Shown piece by piece: positions 1 to 12,824 of a stretch of DNA of 64,000 bases; the first letter of the stretch is position 1; every line of letters begins with the position of its first letter. The position numbers and the translations under genes were made by a program. The notes under the pieces were generated by a model, which was not told the DNA's origin, made no database searches, and was given only the letters and a program-made list of their open reading frames with translations. The stretch lies in contig NC_087068.1 in NCBI RefSeq assembly GCF_963678635.1, positions 26,972,318-27,036,317 of the forward strand, given 5' to 3'. This DNA comes from Symsagittifera roscoffensis. Its lineage: Eukaryota; Xenacoelomorpha; Acoela; Convolutidae.

Positions 1-3000
1 GTCATATTTAGATTCGCAATCCTTGAGAGTACTCTGACAGCACCCAACTACACGGTTGAGATTTTTAAGTTTTGTTAACTATTTTAGACTTCAAGTTCTC
101 TGAAAATTTTAACAAATCACAGAAATTGTATCTCGTACACTAAATGGATTTGAGCATTCATAATTGGAGGCCGAATTAGCAAACCCGGGTGGAACCCTGA
201 CAGCATTCCATTATTGGGCTGCTTATTTTAATTTCGGTGAGCTAAACCTCCCGAACTTGCTCTTCCGATTGAAGCTTAAGCACAGGGTAGTTTTGGCGAA
301 AAAGAAATTCAAAAAATAATTCGAAATGTCAAAAAAAATTTAAAAAGATCACAAAAGTTTGTCTACCTAAGTTGGGATAAATTACAACACACAGGGAACA
401 TTCCAACAACCTTAGAACTGTCAAGGCAAGGTAGTTTTGTGAAGTTTTCCAAAACCCCATCAAAATTTCAAAAACTAGCGAAACTTCAAAAACTGGACTT
501 TCACAAAGTTCATAACGATTTCTCTTTCAAAAATTAGGGATAAGCCCATGATGCAAAGGATATAACCACAATCTGGTCTTTCGATTGAACCGTTATTCAC
601 AGATTTGCCAGGTCGAGGTCGTTTTCGAGGAAAAGAAAATACTCTAAATAATGGGTCTAAAAGGCCCTGGAATTGAAAATGTCCACTCCGCAGAGAAAGG
701 GGTAAGGTTTAAAGGGACACAAGCGGAATATGCAGGCACACAGGTTGGTTTTTCCATTCGAAGCACTTTCGTGAAAATCGACGGAGTGATTTTGGAGAAA
801 GACGCAAATTTCTGAGAAAGAAGAATTTTTCCAAAGCGTCTCAAAAGGATAATTAATAAAAACCAAATCGCAAGAATTTTAACAAAAAATCGTTATTTTC
901 ATAAGAACTAGCTAGTTTTTAAATCGCAAGAACATTAAGAGAACATTTTCTAAGAATCTATTACCAGCTTGTTTTGTTGAACAATTTAACTTTTTTGCAT
1001 GAATTTGGCCCATGTAGTAGAAGTAGTCTTCTTTACACCGGCCAAAGGGGTAATTTTGACTTCAGAAACCTTTTCGAACCCATAAGAACTTTAAAGCTAT
1101 CGAGATGTTCAAATTTTGAATGTCCTCAAGCTATTCTAACAGCTTCATCGATCTCTTGGTTTTCCATTAGTTGACCAAATTAATTTCCAGAAAAATGTCT
1201 ATTTATAGCCAACGTGTTCACTGTTAGATTAAGGGGACATATTTAAGACATATTTAAGAGCCATCTTGGGCTAAGTGAGATTTTAGGCCTTTTGGTATCT
1301 AACCTTTGTACTTTTAAACCGAAAATAATCTATCAATTATTTCAAATTTACCCTTATTTATTTTAGATATGTAACAGCTGCACAAAGTTCATGTTTTTAT
1401 ATTGATTTTACTTTGAGGCGTACGCTCTTAAATGTTTCTTTATTGTCAACTATAAATAAAAGAATGGAAATACCTTATTTAACATTTTAATCCATTCAAC
1501 AAATGACTACCATTTTGTCCTTCAAAGGAATATAACCTTTACCTTTTCTATTTCACCTTCAAATTCAGTCTTTACAATTGAACTCTTGTGACCAGACCAT
1601 TCGTCTTATTTGTCTTTTCAATTCTTACGACAGAATACGAATACAAAAATGCAACAAATGAATACAAGAAAGAGCTACTAAATATCTATACTGCTTCATT
1701 TTTCTACCATAACAAAAAGGTCGCCACCCAAAAAAGGCATATTTTTTCAACTCCAGAATAGTTCATCAGACTAATATTCTTTATTTCTTGTTCTCCCACT
1801 TCTTGTAGACAATTGCATAACAAGGTTTGTAGATCTTTTTGTTTTAAAAATATTTGATGGCGAGGAACGTTTTTGTTAAACCTGATTCCAAATTTATAGA
1901 ATGCAACCATGTTTGTAATTTACAAGCAAAGTCCTTTAGTTCTCTGCGAGCCAAGGATCAAATGAACTTCAGTGACTTTTCTGAAATAAAAAAATTTCGA
2001 GCAATCGAATGTTATTTTGTCCTCTCTGATTCAAAGATCAAAAATACAGACTTGAGGCCATTTAGCTGATAACACCTGCAATAAAATTGTTTCTTCTTTG
2101 TACCTCTTAAGAGAACTATCAAACTGTCAAGTGAACATTCTGAGTGACCTTAATATCAAATAAGCAAACGTCAAAGTAAAAACCAATATGAGAATTTACA
2201 CAGCCGTTCACCTTCAACGATTTAAACTCGGCTAACCCGAGATTAAAATTTACTCTACAAATAAATTTACTAACTCGGGCTTAAAATTACCCTAGTAATA
2301 AATACATTTCAATCTACATCTTGCCTGTCAACATATTTGATTACACTACACTGATTAAACCGGTATATTTGCATTTCGAACTTCAGACCGATTCTCAAAA
2401 TTGGACAATTATTGATCTGAAGACAGTGCTGCAACTGTAGTAAATAGTGAGCTCAAATTCCAATTCAAGGCAGCTGCTTTGACCTCAAAGAGTTATCCGA
2501 GTCTGGCGAATGATAAAAGGTGAAGAAGCACACCAGGCAAGTAGTGAAACTTTTTATATATTGTTCATCTTATTGATGGGGTGGAGAGATCTGCAAAGGA
2601 TTAAAGGTCGATACTTTATAAAAATTCAAAACTTCAATTTTTCTCAGACCGAACAAATTAAAAAAAAAAACACTAAAAGAACCTCTATTTCGAACAAAAC
2701 GCTAAACGCTAGATTCGGCGGACAAAATTACAATGTGTTTGAAGACTTGTCACTGGATTCCAGTGACATACACTCACCAGATTGTGCGCCTATCCAGGGC
2801 ACAGTTTGGCCTTGTAATATAGTACAAAACAAAAATAATGTACAAAATTTCAATTAATTTTCAATCGAATCCTTGTGACGATTCCAAAATTAAAAGGATT
2901 GCCAGGAGTGAAAACTCTATGAGGAAATAGTTTCTTCTCGCTAGAAAAAATGAGAAAAAAAAGGTTCTGTTTTTTAACCTTTATAGAAAACTAGTTGGAG

Positions 3001-4518
3001 TAAAAGTCACCAAAAAACTAAGTAACTTTCCACTTTCACAAATATGCAGAATGCTTAGCGTATGTACAACTTTAGATTCTTCAATTTGTAGAACGATTTT
3101 TATTTTTCAATTGGCCAACATCAGAAGATAATTGTAGATAATCCTAACCCGGGTAACAATTTAGTTTTCCTTGTATGCATGGGATGGTTTTAGCATGCCG
3201 ACTTCTAAGTCTTTTCCTTGTATTACAAACCAAAACGGTTTCATTTGCCTGTCCTACAATTAAATAGTTATTGATTTCCGCAGATAAGGCATTTCTCCAT
3301 AATACTTTAATCATCATTTTCGAAATATCATAAAAATACACTCTTTTACATAGAATAAATTGTGCTGAACTCGTAAGTGACATATTCTATCAAATTATAT
3401 TAGTTTTTCTAACGAACCGTCGCTGTTTTTGCTGTGCTTCCAATAAATCCGTTTTGTTTGCTGTTCGATAAAGTAGCACTTAAATTTGATAAAAAATAAT
3501 TCAACAAAAATAATTTTTAACGAGTTTCTTAGATTCAAGATGCTATCTCAAATCAAAATAAAATCGGTTGTCGGTTCGTAAGAGTTATTTGATGGCTTAA
3601 CAAAGGTAAATGAAAACAAATTCATCAATTGTCGTTCTAAGAATGTAAGCTAAAACGAAATTATCTATTTTTAAACCCTCTTTACCTCAAAAATCTTAGT
3701 TGCCGCAGGATCTTGAGAAACCGAGTTCCCTAAAACTTACTTAATTTTTCGAGCTGCTCATATTTTTATTCATTGTTCGAACAAAATGAGAGAAGATTAT
3801 TCAAAAAATTTAGTTGGGATTCAAGTTTTTAGCCTCTACTTTTTGAATAATTTCTCTTTTTTATTAACAATCATCAGGTTCATATCATTCCTGTAGAAGA
3901 AAGAACTATTCAATTATTAAAAGGTTAAAAATTTGAACGAAAATTGCGCACTTTAATGAACAGCTGATTTATTCGGCAGCTGCTTTATTAGGTAACTGAT
4001 GATTCCATACAAACCAGCGAAAAAAACGGGCGAAGCCAACGGTGTCTCCTGAAATGTCCCAAAATGCACTCACTCACTCAATGTTCTTTCCACTGTCCAT
4101 TTTCCAAAAAATGATCTGAGAATATGAATATCTAGATCGGGGCTTCAGATCAAAAAATGCGACGTATCGTTTAAAAAACACTGTAAGCTTTTTGGAATGC
4201 CGTTACCTTATACCATTTGGAAGACACCAGAAAACTAGGAATTTAAAATCTACGACGAAAAATAGAAGAGTTTGCAAAAATGTTCTCAACTTTTGACCCT
4301 TGCCTATCCAAGCAAGTACGTTAAATTAGCATCAAAATTGCAATTGCAGTTAGGGAAAAGTCTTATTTCCGATTTGGTAAGAACTGGTAACCGCAAGCGT
4401 TAATAACTCAAAAGGCGAAAGGGCAGCAATAGACAAAAAAATCTTTGTTCTGAGACAAGAGCAAGCTTGAAGAAATTGAAAAGAAAGAATACAGGAAAGT
4501 TAAAAAATGCTTAAAATA
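1..4518. other. AT-rich intergenic DNA, no gene recognised
   Basis: I see no coding region I can support here. Open frames are short, low-complexity and lack recognisable domains; the longest (115 codons, plus strand, 2510-2857) has no motif I know and no convincing splice context. The sequence is AT-rich with many A and T runs, like the introns further along. Confidence 0.6.
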
Positions 4519-5057
4519 AACAAGACTGCTCGTATCAGGGCGAAGCCCTGAATCTTCCGACTACCTTTAAGGTTTATGGAGCAGTAATAACATAAACAAC
4601 ATAAACACATTAAATGAAATAAAATAAAACGAACATTTTTATTTTTTAAAATTTGAAATTTTTTCTATGAATATCATCCCCCACACGCCATATAAAGTAC
4701 AAAACAATAAGTTTCGCTTCTAGTTACAAATCAATTAGGCAAATAAGCTTCTTTCAACCAATTTGGAACGATTTCTAAGACGGATTAAATCTCCGCTTAC
4801 GCGTTAATAGCACGAAATATATCGCGCGTTAATTGTCCCAAATTGGCCAAAATGGCAATCTTTAAACCCCCATAACTTTACGAAAAAGGATCACAGGTGA
4901 AATATCTTTTCAAATTAAAGCTCAGGACAACAAAACCTTTTGAATGATATAAAAAAATTCCGTCAAAAATGGCTAGTTAAAAAGTGGAAATTTGTCTGAA
5001 AAAAAAACCCACCCCGAGCACAAATATTCCGTTACTTTCGCATCGAAAGTCGGAACA
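4519..5057 (-). mobile_element. Helentron-like non-autonomous element, copy A
   Basis: One of four copies (with 6366-6899, 16071-16571 and 29940-30465) of a repeat of about 500-540 bp. Read on the minus strand it starts TGTTCCGACT followed by a hairpin (ACTTTCG/CGAAAGT), passes a palindromic core rich in TTAACGCG, and ends with AGTCGGAA..TTCAGGGCTTCGCCCTG (the last 15 bases a hairpin) and ATACGAGCAGTCTTG. Inverted subterminal repeats plus a 3' hairpin, with no true terminal inverted repeats and no ORF, is the layout of non-autonomous Helentrons (HINEs). That class assignment is inference; the family itself is plain from the four copies. Confidence 0.7.
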
Positions 5058-6365
5058 ATAATAATAATACAAGACTATAAGAACACAGAAGCGACGCTCC
5101 GCTTCTGCTAGCATACGCGATAAAAAGAAACAAGAAAAAAATTGCTTGCTGCAGATAATTTTTAAAAAAATAGAAGCTGCTTCGAAAAAGAACTCTCTTT
5201 GACCAAACAAATTTTGACCCCAGGATCCTGATCACAAGCTAAGTTTTTTACCACCTGGGACTAAATAGCTACTATTTGCTCCAAAACGGCTCAATATAAG
5301 CTTCCATTCACTTCTACGCATGGCTTTTAAAAAATCAGAGCTCAAAAGCCGCCCGCAAACTATTACATGCATACAAGCAAAAACAATGCAACTGACTTTT
5401 GTTTTGTATAAAAAAGTGCGTCTATACGTCAAAAGGCACTTTACCTTACACTCAGCCTAACGTTTTGATTAAAAACGACTTCGCCGCAACGCAACCAAGA
5501 AAGTGAAAAATTAACAAGACGAAAAATTTTATCTTTCGTATCTTTCAAACAGTCATAGTTTTTGACAGCACTCAAACTTAATAATCAGAGAACACGCTCC
5601 ACTCCCCAACGTCAGTAGATCTTATTTGAACAATCAATCAGTTCTATAAATGTTGTGACTGAATTTCGATTAAGTTCGGTAAAGATCAGATTAAGGCAAC
5701 CTTTATCCATAAATAACCCATCCGGGCTTTTAGTTGCTGAGTTAAAAGTGATCAAGTTTTCAAGTTGGCAATTGCACGAAGAGGAGACTAGCCTATAAAA
5801 AATTGTAAAGTTTTGAACCCAAATTTCAATTTTTATACAAAGCACCAACAGAAGTACGGAATTTTTTTTTAAAAACATTACAAAAATAAAATTAACCCAT
5901 AATTTTTGAAATAAATGACTGCGTTTGTTCCAAAGAACAATAGACAATCCTTAAAAATCTTTAAAAGGAGATTAATTTTTTTTCTGCTTTCTTATTCGTC
6001 TGCCCGTTGCTCGGCCTCGGTGGGTCGAGAAGGAGAGACATAACAGCAAGTTCGCCCAAGTTCGGCAGAGCAAGAGATTAACATGGCAAATATGAAACTG
6101 CTGCTCCCCTCTCATGTGTCGGTTCAGCTGAGTTTATTGGACTATCTTTCATTGTATGATCATTTGTTTATCCTTTTTGGCAACCATACAGTTGGATTTC
6201 TAATTTCAAACTCAATTCGGAAGAATTAATCAATTACAATTCCATTAACGATTTTCTTTGTTTTTTTTCAAAGTCATTAGTTGCGGATTACACGGAACAT
6301 AAGGTACGTTGTAATTAAATGATATACTTGCTATATCTGATAAAATGAAAGCGTAGTATCTTTAT
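5058..6365. other. Intergenic DNA between two inverted element copies
   Basis: About 1.3 kb lying between copy A (minus) and copy B (plus) of the Helentron-like family. Only short open frames without motifs. The two flanking copies are in opposite orientation, so this segment is the spacer of a long inverted repeat. Confidence 0.5.
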
Positions 6366-6899
6366 TGTTCCGACTTTCGATACGAAAGTAACGGAATATT
6401 TGTGCTCGGGGTGGGTTTTTTTTTTCTTCAGACAAATTTCGACTTTTTAACTAGCCATTTTTGACGGAATTTTTTATATCATTCGAAAGGTATTGTTGTC
6501 CTGAGCTCAAATTTGAAAAAATATTTCACCTGTGATCATTTTTCGTAAAGTTATGGGGGTTTAAAGATTGCCATTTTGGCCAATTTGGGACAATTAACGC
6601 GCGATATATTTCGCGCTATTAACGCGTAAGCGGAGAGTTAATCCGTCTTAGAAATCGTTCCAAATTAGTTTAACGAAGCTTATTTGCCATAATTGATTTG
6701 TTACAAGTAGCGAAATCTATCCTTTTGTACTTTATATGGCGTGTGGGCTGATGATTTTTATAAAAAATTTCAAATTTTTGAAAAAAAAAATTTTCGTTTT
6801 GTTTTATTACTTTTAATTTTTTAATGATATTACTGCTCAATAAACCTTAATGGGCAGTCGGAACATTCAGGGCTTCGCCCTGATACGAGCAGTCTTGTT
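6366..6899 (+). mobile_element. Helentron-like non-autonomous element, copy B
   Basis: Best preserved copy. It begins TGTTCCGACTTTCG, has a GC-rich palindrome near its middle (AACGCGCGATAT..TTCGCGCTATTAACGCG, about 6595-6630), and ends in AGTCGGAACATTC, the CAGGGCTTCGCCCTG hairpin and AGTCTTGTT. It has no ORF. Confidence 0.75.
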
Positions 6900-7709
6900 A
6901 TATCTCGTTGTTGACAACATTGCCTGAACTTTTCATTTTTTTTAACGCAGCTAATTTGGAAGCACGCATTTTCCCTATTAACATTGGAAATCATTTCACG
7001 CAAAAAATTAGATCTAGCAAAAACGATATATCCACGCGAACGATAATTGTATTTTAAACGGTTCGACTACGATCCGAAATATACTTTCATTTGAACTCAT
7101 ATATTTATTTGTACATATTAAACTAAGAAAACTTCAAAAAAGCCCGTTTCAAACTTTAAGACTTCGCAGAAGTCTAAGCAGTTCAAACCTAGACAGGAAA
7201 GGGTGCAAATTAAAATTGAGCATTTCTTTGTAATTTTGATCCAATTCGACTGACGGGAATTAATATATACCACTCGACCCATTTGTGGTACCTTATTTTG
7301 CTTGAAGAGAGTAAATAAACAAAAACTAAAACAACCCCGAAGACAAGTTCCTCCACGCTGTCAGAGAACAATATTGCTCAAGTTCAGACCATGGAATGAA
7401 AATGAGCTTTGTTTTCGAGGTGTTTTTCCGGGAGCCACAAAGACTACTTTCAGAAAACAACTCGAAAGAACAAAATATTGAAATACAAAACCATTTTTCT
7501 CATTTTTTTAATTAGATTTTTTTTGATAAATGAAACTGCAAACAAATCTGTTCCACGTGCAATGGATACATTTTGATATCATTGGTCAAGGGTAGAAAAG
7601 GCTGATAATAGAACGCTGATTGCGGTTAAGATAGAAGTACGAAAAACAAAACAAAAATTGGTCTAAAAAACAAAATACACAAACCGTTTTTCCTCGACAC
7701 CGCGATTTT
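6900..7709. other. Intergenic DNA with a repeat fragment
   Basis: No gene seen. Around 7246-7300 is a fragment, in inverse orientation, of the dispersed repeat found at 7710-7990 and 11620-11890 (shared block: a CACTCGACCCAT-type sequence next to a TGACGGGAATT-type sequence). A further fragment lies at about 23380-23450. Confidence 0.45.
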
Positions 7710-7990
7710 TTCGGATTATTTAAAATCTAGCAAATCACGACTGCAGGCGCTTTGAAACGAAAAATATCCTGACTTTGGGCCCGTCTTTACAGTTCTTGAT
7801 TGTGCGTAGAAAAATATACGAAACCTCATTGTTACGGCCATTTGAAAAATGGGGAGGAACTTTGTATTCGGGTGTGTTCTAGTTTTTTTGTCTACGCGAA
7901 AACAAATACCACAATTAATCATCGGGTCGAGTGATATATCAATTTGAAGCCTTTTCAGTCATGATTCGAACGACCTCTAGAATTCGGCAT
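7710..7990 (+). repeat. Dispersed repeat family 4, copy 1
   Basis: Shares a diverged block of about 150-250 bp with 11550-11770: an AATG(G)GGAGGAACTTTGT-like stretch, a GTGTGTT..TTTTTTGTC..ACGCGAAA stretch, and the tail GGGTCGAGTGATATATCA followed by TTCA(A)TCGTGATTCGAACGA. Identity looks moderate, so the family is old. It has no ORF and class is unknown. Confidence 0.5.
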
Positions 7991-8445
7991 CTAGGAAAAC
8001 TGGTTGAATATTTTTGATTTCTATTTGAATTTCGAGTGAATAAAGCGAGCAAGCAGGCTTACAACAGCTTATTTATGCTTCATTTACGCCCTGAATACTT
8101 AGTTTTGAGCAAGTAACGTTAGTTTAAAAAGTTTTTTAGCGCCATTTCGGGAACCAAAACTTTAACTTCAAACAAATTTTGCAAAAAATTTGAATTCTTT
8201 TATTTTTGCTTTTCTAGCCATTTTTCTCCAACATTTTTGTCCAATTTGCCAATAGTACTATGACTGCACAAATTTCTAAATTATAGCTTTATGTCAGATC
8301 CTTTTATCACGCCGCGCAGAAAAAAAATTACATTAATTTGAAAAAATACTTTTTTTGTAGTGTAGTTTTTTAAAGACTATGGTCGGAGCATTCTGTGCTA
8401 CTTGCAGTTACTGGCTATCCTTGTTTACTTGAAGCCTTTTCGGTC
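7990..8445 (+). repeat. Dispersed repeat family 2, copy 1
   Basis: About 450 bp that align by eye over the whole length to 29140-29520 read on the minus strand. The shared landmarks are AAGCGAGCAAGCAGGCTT, CTTATTTATGCTT, GTCAGATCCTTTTAT and the 3' end GACTATGGTCGGA.CATTCTGTG followed by CTATCCTTGTTTA. The 3' end resembles that of the Helentron-like family (GTCGGAACATTC, short stem, CTTGTT), suggesting the same transposition mechanism. Confidence 0.6.
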
Positions 8446-9259
8446 TGATCACGTGGTCGGAACAAAAAAAATGAAACTTCAAATAATGCAACTACCTGAC
8501 AAAGCCATCTATCCCTATTCAATTCTTATTTTCCCCTTTTTCAAATATTTTTGAGAAAAAAGCGTAAATTTCCTCTAAATTTAACAGCCAAACGACACCT
8601 GCACCTTAATAAACACCTTAAATAAACACCTTAATTAAGTTCGCCCACTAAAACATCTTGAGTCGCCTTACGTTCCACCCACCGAACTAATAGATAGAAT
8701 TCTAATTTATGTGTCTCTTAAACTGGTCGAAAGATTATCGGCTCCAATAAATTGTCAAAAGATAAAAGCATCACCTTATTTTTACAGAATTAAAGGCCAG
8801 CAGAGTTCGAAGAAAACGATATTCGACGTGAACTTCTTTCAATTTGAGACTAGCTACAGGCTATTGATTGCCTTTATCAATTTAGGCAATCAACTAAACC
8901 TATTTGAAAGCGATTAACAATTTTCAATTTCGACTAAGTATACAATTTAAATGCGGGTCATCAAAAGGAACTAAACATTAAAATTAACAAACTAACTTTC
9001 ACTTTCAGCTCATTTATAATTTTGAATCAGTTGCACAAATAGTCTAAATCGTTTAAAAAAGAATCAACCACTTGGTATTAAAGATGCAAAAATTGCAAAA
9101 AACTGCAAAAATCAATTGTCAAATAGAATAGCACGAGACTAGTAAGTTTATCAGACAAACAAAACAATGTGAGTAACTTTTTGTGCATATTTGGACTTTT
9201 CAGTAAATACATCAAGATGAAGGTAGGTCGGTTAAACCAATAAATATACTTTCACAAAA

Positions 9260-9745
9260 CTCGGATCACTGAAACAAATTTCACGGAAAAATTCAATGCT
9301 TTAATTACGCCCAATACTCTTCCGCACAAAAAAAGACAATATAATAAACTTCATTAAGTTTTACTTAGATTCACAAATGAATCTTAATGAAAAACTGCCA
9401 AGAAAATCATATTTCTAAGTAGAAAAAACTTCGTTAAACAGACTAAAATTAACTAACGAAAATAACCAGAGTCATAGCCCGCGTGACGTAAAATTCAGAA
9501 AAAACCCCTTCCACCCACCATTTTCACCGAAAATTTCAACGCTTTACGTACGCCCGCTTAAAAAAGACAAACGAATTAATTCAATTAATTCAAACTTAGC
9601 TTCACCCATGAATCGTAAAGAAAAAACGTCAAGAAAATCATACTTCTAAGCTTCCCGAAACAGACAAACTACCGAACGAAAAGAACCAGTGACATAACTG
9701 AACGGCTCGGGATTTTTTAAGTGCTTTTGAAAAATAAACAGTCAT
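9260..9745 (+). repeat. Tandem duplication, two diverged units of about 240 bp
   Basis: Units at about 9260-9485 and 9500-9745 share, in order, a TTTCA(C)GGAAAA/TTCAA.GCTTTA block, AAAAAGACAA, a TTCACA.ATGAATC block, CAAGAAAATCATA.TTCTAAG, an AAACAGAC/AACTA.CGAA block and GTCATAGCCCG. They diverge by substitutions and small indels. No coding potential is seen. Confidence 0.55.
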
Positions 9746-11067
9746 AGCCCGATTGATAGAAAGAAGTCGCAAAACGAACCGCACTCAACCCAAGCAGAAG
9801 CCCTTTACCTTTTTAAATTTTTTTTTACCATTAACAGGTAATACTCTTTGAAGCCCATTACTGGCGGGCAACTTGCTAGAAATTTGAAATTAATGGAACG
9901 AAACAATTTGCAGCTTGGATTATTTGGACTCTTTCTCCTTTCACGCAATAGAACTAATTAGAAAAAAATTCAGTATTCACCTTGTTATTTTTGTAATTTT
10001 AAAAGAACTTTGAACGCATTCGTTTGTCATTCAACACTAAGTTTTAAAAGAAAAATTTGATTATGAAGAACTTAGGGATCAATGCGTTCAACATCTCAAC
10101 ATCCAGACCAACATCTGAAGGCCAACATTTTCGGTTATAGAATACATTGAAAAGCATATACTTTAAAACATAGCATCGAGATATATAGGAATGTAAAAAG
10201 CAAAAAATGGAAAATATTATTAATTGGTGGCTAGGGAAAGCAGAAAATAGTAGAACTGAGGTTGTAGAATCAAACCCTCTGGATACTTTACGACACGTTT
10301 GTGTAATTGTGGTAAGTTTTATCATATTCTCTTTCACCCAAAAATGCGTATGAGCCGATATTTAATTTTCAAATGTAAATAAAGTGATTTATCGGAACGC
10401 ATTTTGAGGTATTCAGTTTTCTTTGCTTTCAGGAGTGCTCTATGATTATGAATCAATTTTTTCAAAAGAAAATTAGTTACTCAGAATTTCGACAAGTATT
10501 GAATATACATGCTTGGGGTATTTTTTCTTCAAATTTATTTCGACTCTTCGAGTATTTTTTTCTGCGTGATATTTTTAAATAACTTAAATACAATTTTCTT
10601 TAGCTCAAAGCAAGGAGATATTTTGTCAAAAAAGCAGTGGAGCCAAGTTGACAATGCGCGCGGGATAATTAATTCGAGCGTAATCCCAGTTTCTCGATTA
10701 ACGTGTTTAGCAGGCCGTGAATCAAATCCATTAAGAAATCATTACAAACTGAACTGATTCAAGCTAATACTTTAATATGCACAAATATAAGTTGTATTTG
10801 ACTTTGCATGCGCGGAAAACAATTCAATTTTTTTAATGAAAATTTAATCAAAATCTGTTTAAATCGAATGCTTGTCCAGAGACCGAAAACTCAAGACCTT
10901 GATCTAACACGAGCAGTCTTTATGTCGTACAATGTAGCAAGTGTAGATTGCTTTAGAAAAACGATCAGTTTTCTTATTTCAACCACATTTCTCCAACTGG
11001 CTATCTGTTTCTTAGTTTGTGATCAAAAAGTTCCCTCTAAATCATTTAATGGCTTTGATTCTTTGGT
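9746..11067. other. Intergenic DNA, nothing recognised
   Basis: Only short frames without motifs. A and T runs dominate. I see no promoter, RNA gene or conserved coding segment I can support. Confidence 0.45.
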
Positions 11068-11315
11068 ACTAGTTTACTTGTTTGGTCCCGTGACAAAACT
11101 AGTTTAGATGATTGGTCCCGCCTACTTTCTGAAAATAAGAGTCAGCACGGGATTTGAACCAACGCATTGGGGTCGATTACCAGCTAGATTAATTGGGCCA
11201 GTTTCGACAGCAATATAGAGAAATAAAACTGCTTACTGTTAGAATTAGCCATATACTGTACCTCGGTTTTCATTAGGGACCACAGCATTTTTGAGAGACC
11301 AAACAAGTAAACTAG
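11068..11315. mobile_element. Fold-back element with a tRNA-like core
   Basis: Perfect 19-bp inverted repeats CTAGTTTACTTGTTTGGTC (plus strand, 11069-11087) and GACCAAACAAGTAAACTAG (11297-11315) bracket about 210 bp. The left arm is also partly duplicated just inside (about 11098-11118). Between the arms, on the minus strand, lies GGTTCAAATCC (11150-11160), a perfect polymerase III B box, and about 35 nt before it TGGCCCAATTA, a near-match to an A box. The mixture of inverted arms and a tRNA-like head suggests a small SINE- or MITE-like element. Confidence 0.45.
11143..11205 (-). pseudogene. tRNA-like sequence (possible SINE head or tRNA pseudogene)
   Basis: The minus strand shows A-box and B-box like sequences with tRNA-like spacing, but I cannot fold a full cloverleaf with an intact acceptor stem. 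It is probably a pol III promoter remnant, not a functional tRNA. Confidence 0.35.
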
Positions 11316-11439
11316 CACCGATTCTTTCACAGATTGTACAAGAGAGAAGAAACTAAAGCCCGGGCAATTTTTACCCAAGGATCTTTAAAGCCCCTGAAAG
11401 AGAGCGCTGGCAGATGCTCGAGTCTGGTATCATACTGAA

Positions 11440-11900
11440 ATTATTTTGTTCCTATTTTCATTCCAAAAGTATTCGTTGCATCAAGAAAAACCAGTCTGGT
11501 TTTTTGATAGACTTTCGACTTTTTTGGGTTATGACAGTAAATATCCTTCCCAATATAAAGGCTTTGTATGGTTGATAATTTAAAAACTTCAGCAGAGATG
11601 AAAGCTTTTTTCCAACCATTGAAAATGAGGAGTAACTTTGTCTTCTAGTGTGTTTTAATTTCGTCGTTTTTTTCCACGCAAAACCATGTACCACAAATAA
11701 TAAGCAAAATGGGTCGAGTAATATATCATCGTAAAGCGCTTTTATTCGTGATTCGAACGAAATTTTAAAAATACGAGAAAAAACCGGTTTTGAAAATCAG
11801 TTAGCACAACTGATCATCGGAATGAGTCAAGTGATATATAATACCAAACCCCTTTCAATCGTGATTCTAATGACATTAAAAACTTTCAAAAACTTTTCCG
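11440..11900 (+). repeat. Dispersed repeat family 4, copies 2 and 3
   Basis: 11550-11770 aligns to 7710-7990 (shared ACTTTGTCTTCTAGTGTGTT-like stretch, TTTTTTCCACGCAAAA, GGGTCGAGTAATATATCAT and GTGATTCGAACGAA). A second, shorter repeat of the tail (GAGTCAAGTGATATAT..TTTCAATCGTGATTC) follows at 11830-11880, so the tail is tandemly repeated here. Confidence 0.5.
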
Positions 11901-12365
11901 TGTCGAGAAAACAAGTTTGAAATTTTTGAACTTCAGACTAATGACAGAAACGTTTTCCTTAAACCAGTGAATTTATCCTTTAGTTTTACTTCAGGAAATA
12001 TAGTCTTGAATGCTTTGAAGATTTTATTGAAAAAAATAAAATGATTCGGCGAAAAATAGGAACTTTTTTTGCCGTCTTATCCACAAAATTCATAAGGATG
12101 AAAACAAATTTAGAGGGTATAACCAAAAACACCCGATTATATGCCGACCCTTTACTCCTCAGGAATCTAAATCCTTGCCACTCAAAGGGTCCCTAACTTT
12201 GGTATAAATTCAAGACAACTTTTGGACGACTGAACAAAAAAATTTTCTAATGACGCCAATATATACCAATTTATAGCAAAACAGGGTCTTTATAGTGGTT
12301 CTTTTTGTAGAGACGACTTAGGGAAAAGGCCGTCAACGTTTTTTTGAAACAGCCTCCTTCCATAT

Positions 12366-12455
12366 CCCCCCTATGGGTAATCTTAATTTTCCATAGGGTA
12401 TATTTGAGATTACTAAACTTTCCATAGGGTAATCTTAATTTTCCATAGGGTAATC
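12366..12455 (+). repeat. Short tandem repeat of a CCATAGGGTAATCTTAA motif
   Basis: Three to four imperfect repeats of TTTTCCATAGGGTAATCTTAA or close variants within about 90 bp, roughly 370 bp upstream of the UGT start codon. No function is evident. Confidence 0.55.
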
Positions 12456-12824
12456 TAAACTTTTGAGCCGGGTCTACTTATCGACATCCAATTTTTGATT
12501 AACCAACCCTCAAATTTAAAAACACGCACAACTTTGCTGAAAACATTTTTTAAGCAAAAGACCTAAAACGTCATTTCTGGCCTGTTTTTTTTATTTCAAA
12601 AAAAGGGCCTTTAAAGGGTTTAGCGTGGCTATGAAAATCAAATTGATCGACAAATGATCAACACGTACTTAAGTTTCTCAAAACTAGTCCTAGCGAATTA
12701 ATGGATGTCCTTATTAATATCAGTAATCAAAAGATAACACTTGACATTTCAGTTTCAGGCTATTCACTTCATATACAATTTGACATCACTCAAACCCTAT
12801 TCAAGGCTAGAAAAGGTTGGCAAA

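Noticed and set aside
2510-2857. 115-codon open frame as a gene
   Set aside because: Composition follows the AT-rich background, no domain or splice context, and a frame of this length is expected by chance in several kilobases.
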